The position numbers and the translations under genes are program-made. From the IMG/VR virus record IMGVR_UViG_3300027973_000066, positions 1 through 58,196 of that record: a stretch of DNA of 58,196 nucleotides; one strand, 5' to 3'. The notes under the pieces are model-generated. The model was given only the letters and a program-made list of their open reading frames with translations. It searched no databases and was not told where the DNA came from. Source of the stretch: a virus. Below are positions 52,023 to 58,196 of the stretch, in pieces; the stretch's first letter is position 1, and each line of letters opens with the position of its first letter.

Positions 52023-55000
52023 TATTGTGTTCCTGTCGAATAGGCTTGTGCGCGATTCAGAACAGTATAAGGGGTTTCTGCATCTAGCCCATTAAAGCGG
52101 AAAACTTGCCCTGGCCGAACATTTGCAAATGCCCTCTGCACTGCCGGCGGAGCATTGTCAGGCATCACATAAGTTTGTCCTGGCACCCAATTGCGCTGGG
52201 CATCTTGTGGAAGTTGCATACCACGAATGTTGCCAACCCTACGCTCTGCTGCCGTTGTAAAGGCCTCGCTTGGGTTTGCCCGTGACCACGCATCATAAAA
52301 TGCAGACGGGCTATTCCAACCTTGCTGCTGCGCCGCTTGCCAATCAGTCTGGAACTGCCTCAAGCGATACAAAGAACTAAGCCCGTTGGTGAGCATTTGA
52401 TAATTTGCTTGAGGAGTATTGGTAATTGACGGCATGCCAGAAGACTGAACTCGGCTAAACTCAGCTTGAGTAAAACGAGAGTTAATAGCGGCTAATTGTT
52501 GAAGAGCAGCATTTAGACCTTCTTTTCCAAGCCATTGCTGGGCATCAACTTGACCTCTATTAATCGCATTGGCAATATCAGGCATACCCAAATCAGCCGC
52601 GTATGCAGCGACAAATCCCGTCATTTCGGAAGTGCGGCCAGATTGGAACAACTGTAGTGCGCGAGCCATAGAATGATAACGCTTAATGGCCTCGTCCATT
52701 ACGGGGCCACTTGTGAGGTAGCTGTTCATATCCGCATCGCGCTCAATTGCCTGTTGAGCAGGGCGGCTAAGCTCCCGAATTTGAGTACCCGGCGGAAGAT
52801 TTTGAGGAATAGGTGATCCGCCACCAGGAGGAGGTGCTGGAAGAGCCGTTGTTACAGCAGCGGTCGCTGGTGCCACCGTGGCAGTAGCAGGGCGCTGTTC
52901 ATTAGCCGCAGGAGAAGGAGCAGCGGCGGGTTGTTGAACAGCCCCTTGAGGCGCAGGCGCTGAACTACCAGAAGGCGGCGCACGGCGTCTTGTTGGCTGA
53001 ACCAAAGTCCCAGTTGCCGGGTCAATGTATGGCGCAAATTCATTTTCCGCTTCAGCGCGAGCGAGTGCCTCTTCCCTAGCACGTTGGGCATCACGCGCTA
53101 TTTGCCGTTGTACAAAAAAGTCATTCTCTGGCCCACCATTAGGGTCTGGAATGGGTGTTTTGCCAGTACGGTATTCCCGTAGTTCATTTCGCAAACGGTC
53201 ACGAGTCGATATTAAATCGGCAGGGATGTTACCTATGCCTAAATTATTGCCAGCAATTTCAATTTCATGCAAAGTGCGATTGAGATCAGCAACTATTGGC
53301 TCCAAGAACCTGTTTGCTTGTGCAAGCGCAGCAGCTTCTTGCGGATTGGCGGGAGGGGCAGCACTAACATCTGGCGTCCCCGTTGCCGCAGGAGGCGCAT
53401 TTGCACCCGCCGTGGGAGCAGCAGGGCGAGCAACAATAGGAGAAGCCCCAGAAGTAACCGCCGGTTGATTACCCCCCCCAGCAGGCGCTGCCTGAGGAGT
53501 GGTTCCACCAGCAGGCGCTGCCTGACCGGCAGCAGGAGCCGCAACGGTTCCTTCAGCGGTTGGGCGCGCTTGCGCGTCAGACATGGCCCTGGCGCTTCTG
53601 CTGCCTGTCATCAAAGCATTGAAGAGTGTAGCGCGCTGTTGGGCGTGCTGTTCAGCGGTAAGCGGCGCACCACCAGTTTGATCAATAAACGCGATGCTGC
53701 CGTCAGGCCTGACAATACGCCTGTAGCGTTGATCGAAATTGTTCAAAACTTGCAGCGCAGCCTGTTGAGAAGCCGTCTCTTCGCGCGTTGCAGCCGTGCG
53801 AGCTTGTTCCTGAGACACTTCAAGCTGGCCACGAGCAACCTGCTGCTCTTCAGCCTTGTTCTGCATTGCAGCGTATTGCTGCGCGCCACCAGCCACGCCC
53901 TGAAGCAGGGCAGAGCCAAGGTAACGGCTGGGCGAAGATGCCATGGCACCAAGGCCGCTTAGAATGGGAACGAACCAATCCTGGTTGCGCTGCAACCAGT
54001 TGCCTTCGCCGCGCTCCCTTGGATAAGTGAAGTTTACACCAGAGCGCTGTTGGCGTTCTGCAACGCGGTTAGAACTTCCGTCGCCACCATCTGCACTAAC
54101 ATTCTGCGCCACAGCAAGTCCAGCCGGTGGTGTAGTGGCAGCCTGAGCCGTTCCATCCAACCCAGCAGGCAGCCTTGCGTTGCGATAATTGTTATCAAAC
54201 TGCTCACGCAGTTGGGCTACAGTCATGTCGCGTAGTTCGGGATTGGCTCTAATAACCTTAGGCCCGACCACAGACGCAACGGATGCGTCAGGCGCAGCGC
54301 CAAGAAGAGAGCTTGCACCACTTCCGCCAAAACGATGCGCCAAGGCCAAAGTGCTGGGAGTTACCGCATAACCAGCAGTACGAAGCACGGGCGCATTTTG
54401 CCCTGCGTACCAGTCTGAGGCGCGGCGAGACATGGCCTCATCGTTTCGCGCTGCCGATACCTGCTCGGGCGTCATGCCTTGGAACAATGATGGGTGGGCC
54501 GCAGTGAAATCACCCCAGGTGGCATCAATAAATTGATGTGGACCACCTGCCGAGCTACGCGGGTTGCGCGCATTTGGCCTGCCGCCACTTTCGCGCTGCC
54601 TTACAATGTCGGAATAATCCCGTGCCTCCTGCGGGGTTAGGCCGCCGGGCGCTGCATTTGCATTAACGGCAGGGGCGTTTTGCTGCTGCGGAACAAGGCC
54701 AGCAGTCACCAGCCTGCGGTTCATGCGAGCATCAAGCTCTTCAGGAGGTATTACTAAACCATCAACAGGAGCCTCTGCCGCAGCCACCCCAGGTTCTTCC
54801 ACAACCGTACCAGCCGTCTGATACCCATGCCGCATGCCGGCAAGCCCGCCGCCGGCAAAGTGCCCACGGTCGGCGGCGTCTTCAGTGGCCTTGCGGTAAT
54901 CAACAGTACGGTATCCGCCGGCAAGGCCAACCGCGCCAGGGTGGTGCTTTTCAACGTCCTGAGCAATCAGGCCGATCTGGGTGGCAGGCTCGCCCTTGTA

Positions 55001-57124
55001 CCGATACCGAACAATATCCTGGCCGTCGAAGGTCTTGCCGATCTTCTCAATGTCGTCCTTCAGGCGGCGGTCGGAGAACGGCAGCATCGCCGCCAATGCG
55101 GCAATACCTTCGCCAGCCCCTGCGGCAGCAGAGCCAAGGGCTTCCGCGCCTTTAATGGCACCACCAATCTGGCCTAAAGTGCCCAGAAGGCCAGGGCCAG
55201 AGCCAGAACCAGACTGGCCAGCGCCAGCAGGCTTTGGCGTAAAGCTATCCATCGCCTTCTTGTTCTTCTCGGCATCGTCATCTTTCAGAACGGCGTCAGG
55301 GATGTAGCCGCCAACCTCAGAGAAGGGCAGGCCGCCCATGGCGTAATGGCCGCGCACGAGGCCGCCCGTGGCACTACCTGGGCCATTACCAAAATCATAA
55401 GAGATTACTTCTGAAAGCGGTTCTGCCCGAGTAACCGGAGCGGAAGTAGTGTTGGCATTGGTGGTTGCCGGCGGTGTCGTTGGCGTATTTTCCCCCCTAA
55501 GCCGGTTAACAGCATTTGCAACGCCACCCTGGCTGGGGTTGTACTCACCACCTCGGCCAATCAAGCCCCGGCCACCCTGTGGGTTTGCCGTAGTAGGTTC
55601 GGACCCAAACAAGGCATTGCTGCCTTCCGTGTATGCGCTACCAATCGAACGAGCGGTATTAAGCCCCTGCATGGCTTGGCCACCAGCCCCAGGCTGTTCA
55701 GCGGCGCGCACCAGTTCAGCACGCATCAGTCCCCGCGAGGGAAGCTGCATCTGTGAAGTGCCGTAAGCGCCGGCCCGACCACCAGACTGGCCATACAGGC
55801 CAGCCTTGCCATAGGGGTACATCCCCTGGTGGGAGTTCAGGATCTCGGCCATCATCGAATTGATGTCTGGCCCGCCACCTCGAGCATAGCCCAGTCCAGA
55901 CATTTCTGCCGCGCCACCAGCGGCAAAACCCATCCCTGCCATCTCTGGCATGACAGCGCCGCCTTCAGACGAATACCCACCAGCCAAACCACCGCCGGCA
56001 AAGTGCCCACGCTCGGCAGCATCGTCAGTGGCCTTGTCATAATCAACGGTGCGATAACCACCAGCCAAGCCCACGGCCTCAGGATGGTGCTTCTCAACAT
56101 CTTGCGCGATCAGACCAATCCGCGTGCCGGGTTCGCCCTTGTACTTGTACCGCACGATGTCCTGGCCATCGAACGTCTTACCGATCTTCTCGATGTCATC
56201 CTTCAGGCGGCGGTCGGAGAAGAACGACTGCGGCGATGTCGTAGAAGCATTGGTGGTCGAGCCAGACAGCGCGCCAGTGCCCATGGCAATGTTTGCCAGG
56301 AACTGCGCGACCTGGAACGGATAGCCCTGGCTTTGCAGGAACTGGTTGTAATCTGCCGTGTTCTTGGCCTGCTGCGTCTGCTGCTGGACAGTGCCAGCGC
56401 CAAGCTGCGCCTGAGCCCCCTGGAGAGCCGCCTGCTGGGCCTGAGTGCCCAGGCCTGCCATACCCTGCCCGTAGCCCTGCCCCATGCTGTACAGGCTCTG
56501 GCCGGCCCCAGCGAGGGCGGCACGGTTAGCCTGAGAGGCTGCAAGCTGCTGCGCCTGCTGCTGCTGGGCTGTTGTAAGGGCCTGCCCGTAGCCCTGGTTC
56601 ATCAAGCCGGCCACAGTCTGGCCGGTGGCCAGTTCCTGCTGCCGCGCGAGGTTGGCCTGGGCGATACGCCCTCGATCTCCACCGAAGGCCCCAGACTTAA
56701 TCTGGTCGCCCAGGATTTGAGACTGCTCCTGCCCCTGCTGCTGGCGCAGGTTGGCCATGGTGGTATCAACCACGCTGCCCAGATAAGGCGACATGTACTG
56801 GTTGATGTTTTGGCCGGTCAGGGCTTCGGGATTGACCGGCATGGCAGAGCCCAAAGCAAGGCCAGAGCCGGCCTGATAGCCGGTATTCATGGCCTGCCCG
56901 GCATTGTTGTAATATGGCGTAGCCATGCCCTGGGCTTGGTTGATGTTTGAAATGCCAGCCTGCTGAGTGCCAGTCAGGGGCGCAACAAACTCACCGCTAT
57001 ATGGCGTAAACGGCTGCTCTGCCGTCCTTTCAGCCCGCGCGTTTACCGAGTTGTATCGCGCCAGGACTTCGGGCGGGATCGACACACTGGATTGCTGTGT
57101 AGTTGTCCCGGTCTTACCACCCAT
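52022..57124 (-). CDS. 1700-aa internal protein: two S74 modules and a transglycosylase-like domain
   Basis: The N-terminal 290 residues are Gln/Ala/Gly-rich helices. An S74 chaperone module lies at about 303-372 (FFSDRRLKDDIEKIG..GLIAQDVEKHHPEAV) and a second, nearly identical one at 684-753. Between and after them are Gly-rich low-complexity parts with ARGGG and AMGGLP elements. Residues 835-985 resemble a lysozyme-like transglycosylase (IVRQRESGG, AGGPHQFIDATW, LALAHRFGGSG; Glu845 as the acid). The long Ala/Pro/Gln-rich rest ends in a helical segment. It is likely ejected into the cell and cuts peptidoglycan on the way. ATG at 57124. Confidence 0.78.
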   Translation of the reverse strand: MGGKTGTTTQQSSVSIPPEVLARYNSVNARAERTAEQPFTPYSGEFVAPLTGTQQAGISNINQAQGMATPYYNNAGQAMNTGYQAGSGLALGSAMPVNPEALTGQNINQYMSPYLGSVVDTTMANLRQQQGQEQSQILGDQIKSGAFGGDRGRIAQANLARQQELATGQTVAGLMNQGYGQALTTAQQQQAQQLAASQANRAALAGAGQSLYSMGQGYGQGMAGLGTQAQQAALQGAQAQLGAGTVQQQTQQAKNTADYNQFLQSQGYPFQVAQFLANIAMGTGALSGSTTNASTTSPQSFFSDRRLKDDIEKIGKTFDGQDIVRYKYKGEPGTRIGLIAQDVEKHHPEAVGLAGGYRTVDYDKATDDAAERGHFAGGGLAGGYSSEGGAVMPEMAGMGFAAGGAAEMSGLGYARGGGPDINSMMAEILNSHQGMYPYGKAGLYGQSGGRAGAYGTSQMQLPSRGLMRAELVRAAEQPGAGGQAMQGLNTARSIGSAYTEGSNALFGSEPTTANPQGGRGLIGRGGEYNPSQGGVANAVNRLRGENTPTTPPATTNANTTSAPVTRAEPLSEVISYDFGNGPGSATGGLVRGHYAMGGLPFSEVGGYIPDAVLKDDDAEKNKKAMDSFTPKPAGAGQSGSGSGPGLLGTLGQIGGAIKGAEALGSAAAGAGEGIAALAAMLPFSDRRLKDDIEKIGKTFDGQDIVRYRYKGEPATQIGLIAQDVEKHHPGAVGLAGGYRTVDYRKATEDAADRGHFAGGGLAGMRHGYQTAGTVVEEPGVAAAEAPVDGLVIPPEELDARMNRRLVTAGLVPQQQNAPAVNANAAPGGLTPQEARDYSDIVRQRESGGRPNARNPRSSAGGPHQFIDATWGDFTAAHPSLFQGMTPEQVSAARNDEAMSRRASDWYAGQNAPVLRTAGYAVTPSTLALAHRFGGSGASSLLGAAPDASVASVVGPKVIRANPELRDMTVAQLREQFDNNYRNARLPAGLDGTAQAATTPPAGLAVAQNVSADGGDGSSNRVAERQQRSGVNFTYPRERGEGNWLQRNQDWFVPILSGLGAMASSPSRYLGSALLQGVAGGAQQYAAMQNKAEEQQVARGQLEVSQEQARTAATREETASQQAALQVLNNFDQRYRRIVRPDGSIAFIDQTGGAPLTAEQHAQQRATLFNALMTGSRSARAMSDAQARPTAEGTVAAPAAGQAAPAGGTTPQAAPAGGGNQPAVTSGASPIVARPAAPTAGANAPPAATGTPDVSAAPPANPQEAAALAQANRFLEPIVADLNRTLHEIEIAGNNLGIGNIPADLISTRDRLRNELREYRTGKTPIPDPNGGPENDFFVQRQIARDAQRAREEALARAEAENEFAPYIDPATGTLVQPTRRRAPPSGSSAPAPQGAVQQPAAAPSPAANEQRPATATVAPATAAVTTALPAPPPGGGSPIPQNLPPGTQIRELSRPAQQAIERDADMNSYLTSGPVMDEAIKRYHSMARALQLFQSGRTSEMTGFVAAYAADLGMPDIANAINRGQVDAQQWLGKEGLNAALQQLAAINSRFTQAEFSRVQSSGMPSITNTPQANYQMLTNGLSSLYRLRQFQTDWQAAQQQGWNSPSAFYDAWSRANPSEAFTTAAERRVGNIRGMQLPQDAQRNWVPGQTYVMPDNAPPAVQRAFANVRPGQVFRFNGLDAETPYTVLNRAQAYSTGTQ
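54866..55075 (-). repeat. second internal S74 module, paralogous copy
   Basis: Encodes residues about 684-753 of the 1700-aa protein; nearly identical at protein level to the module at 56009-56218, with the same SDRRLKDDIEKIGKTFDG opening. Confidence 0.85.
56009..56218 (-). repeat. first internal S74 module, paralogous copy
   Basis: Encodes residues about 303-372 of the 1700-aa protein, including Ser303 of SDRRLK and GLIAQDVEKHHPEAVGLAGG. It is the partner of the copy at 54866-55075. Confidence 0.85.
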
Positions 57125-57136
57125 ATCTACATGTCC

Positions 57137-57637
57137 CTATGCCGTATTGGTTTCGTCGGCGGGCTTCCAGTCACCCGTCCTGGCATTATACAGAAAAAAC
57201 GCGCCAGAAGGATTGCCAAACTGCCGTTCGTAAAGTCGCACTTTCGCGTCTGTTCGTGTATTTGACAAGACGCCAATCATTAGCGGCAAATTCAGCTTAT
57301 CCGCAACACTTTTTGCGAACTCGCACAGCCTCGCCGCCCTTCCACCCTTTGCACTTCTGTACTTCGGATGGACAAAAATCGCCCGCTCTTCAATGATTTC
57401 TTGGTCAGAGTACCACATGACAGCGGTGCGTAGCAAAATGGCGGCCTCAACCGTACCATCTTCACCGTCAATCAGGCCCATGATCCCCTTATCAAGGTTC
57501 AGCGCCGGCCAAATCTCTTGCAGAAGGCGTTCAGCCTTCGGCCTAACAAACCCGTTTTCATCCACAGCCATCAGGGCAAGGTCCATGATATCGTGAACGT
57601 CAGCAGGAGTACCTATCCGCACAGTTACCCCAGTCAT
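57137..57637 (-). CDS. GNAT-family acetyltransferase
   Basis: A 166-aa protein with the GNAT core: VRIGTPADVHDIMDLAL at the N-terminus, then strands, then the acetyl-CoA loop region IFVHPKYRSAKGGRAARLCE near residue 86-105 (the R/Q-x-x-G-x-G/A loop as RSAKGGRA), and a final YERQFGNPSGAFFLY. GNAT genes of this size occur in phage structural modules, but the substrate is unknown. It lies between the wrapped 200-aa gene and the 1700-aa gene. Confidence 0.82.
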   Translation of the reverse strand: MTGVTVRIGTPADVHDIMDLALMAVDENGFVRPKAERLLQEIWPALNLDKGIMGLIDGEDGTVEAAILLRTAVMWYSDQEIIEERAIFVHPKYRSAKGGRAARLCEFAKSVADKLNLPLMIGVLSNTRTDAKVRLYERQFGNPSGAFFLYNARTGDWKPADETNTA

Positions 57638-57647
57638 CTCTCTCTCC

Positions 57648-58196
57648 TCAGTTGGTCTTAGGTCCAGGTAGACCCTTCAACGTCTTAATGGTCTTGGCCC
57701 GATACATTTTGACAAATTCATCCAATATCCGGTGCCCATCTTCCATAGACCCACCACCGATATTCTCTACCTCCGCAGGGGTCAATATGAACTCCCCGCC
57801 AGCAACAACAACAGGGACAGGCATTTCATCGCCGGCTGGGGCTGAACCACCTTCATTGGCGAAGATCATCTTCGCCACCCGAAACCCAGCAGCCGTATTA
57901 CCCTCGCCCATGGCCGAAATGATGTCAGCCGGGATGACGTAAGAACCAGACGCCACATGCACGGGAAGGTGGTCAGTGCGGCCAGCCACGGGGCTATCAA
58001 TGGCACCAGAGTGGATCTTACCGTCAGCCATGTTCTGCCGCTCATTAAGCCGAGGCATGCCGTCAGCCATCGTCTGCTTCTCGTCAGGAGGTGGCATCAT
58101 GCGCGGCATCATCTGAGAGCCACCCACGGCAGACTTGCGGGCAGTATCCAGCGCCGCCGCAATGGCCTGCTGCTGGGGGTGGCCAGCCTTCACCAT
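57648..58196 (-). CDS. main part of the wrapped structural-module protein
   Basis: The right-hand part of the 200-aa protein that starts at position 58 across the junction (182 codons here). It has two repeated PPPDEKQTMADG / NERQNMADG-like elements, then GRTDHLPVHVASGSYVIPADIIS, a conserved pattern in phage structural-module proteins, and VVVAGGEFILTPAEVE near the C-terminus. Role unknown; it stands upstream of the GNAT gene. Confidence 0.8.
   Translation of the reverse strand: MVKAGHPQQQAIAAALDTARKSAVGGSQMMPRMMPPPDEKQTMADGMPRLNERQNMADGKIHSGAIDSPVAGRTDHLPVHVASGSYVIPADIISAMGEGNTAAGFRVAKMIFANEGGSAPAGDEMPVPVVVAGGEFILTPAEVENIGGGSMEDGHRILDEFVKMYRAKTIKTLKGLPGPKTN

Overview
The window is a tailed dsDNA bacteriophage genome that looks complete. 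The two ends share a 4-base overlap (CCAT, positions 1-4 and 58193-58196). Joining them there restores one 200-codon reading frame that runs across the junction, so the molecule is circular or circularly permuted at about 58,192 bp. I see no rRNA, tRNA, integrase, tail sheath, classical tape measure or minor-tail genes. The head and tail genes (gpT-like capsid protein, large portal, SU10-type adaptor, P22 gp4-like and gp10-like tail proteins, very large internal proteins) point to a short-tailed podovirus-like phage. The GTA-type three-TM holin and the C-terminus of the 1034-aa protein weakly suggest an alphaproteobacterial host; this is inference.

Layout: almost everything is on the minus strand. 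Two transcription units diverge from 42912-43061, a region with a putative operator beside a small HTH gene. The leftward unit runs 42911 to 1, crosses the junction, and continues from 58196 to 47243. The rightward unit is a short early-type operon of small genes, 43062-47258. The two units meet tail to tail at 47243-47258.

Minus strand, right to left from 42.9 kb: HTH regulator, PD-(D/E)XK exonuclease, possible ssDNA-binding protein, primase-polymerase/helicase, an array of 15 GGAGAAG heptamers (candidate replication origin), a run of small overlapping genes including two missed-size membrane proteins, and a metallophosphoesterase. Then come terminase small and large subunits, portal, a 1497-aa polyvalent-type protein, a collagen-linked double beta-helix tailspike, a GGR-motif protein, GroES-like co-chaperonin, scaffold, decoration protein, major capsid protein, a homing endonuclease behind an RBS-sequestering hairpin, P22-gp4-like factor, collagen-like fibre, a 14-repeat beta-propeller protein, tail chaperone-like protein, methyltransferase, glycosyltransferase, holin, adaptor and gp10-like protein. 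Across the junction: a wrapped 200-aa protein, GNAT acetyltransferase, a 1700-aa internal protein with two internal S74 modules and a transglycosylase-like domain, a 1034-aa internal protein, an S74 tail fibre and a GH108 endolysin.

Plus strand: ten or more small genes chained by ATGA/TAATG overlaps, including two paralogues, a Cys-rich protein, a multi-HTH zinc-ribbon regulator and a RuvC-like resolvase.

The most unusual points are the iteron array next to a prim-pol/helicase in a genome with no conventional DNA polymerase, the paired S74 modules inside one virion protein, the 14-blade propeller protein, the hairpin-controlled homing endonuclease with a degenerate first HNH module, and a short basic Gly-Gly-Arg motif shared by several large virion-module proteins.
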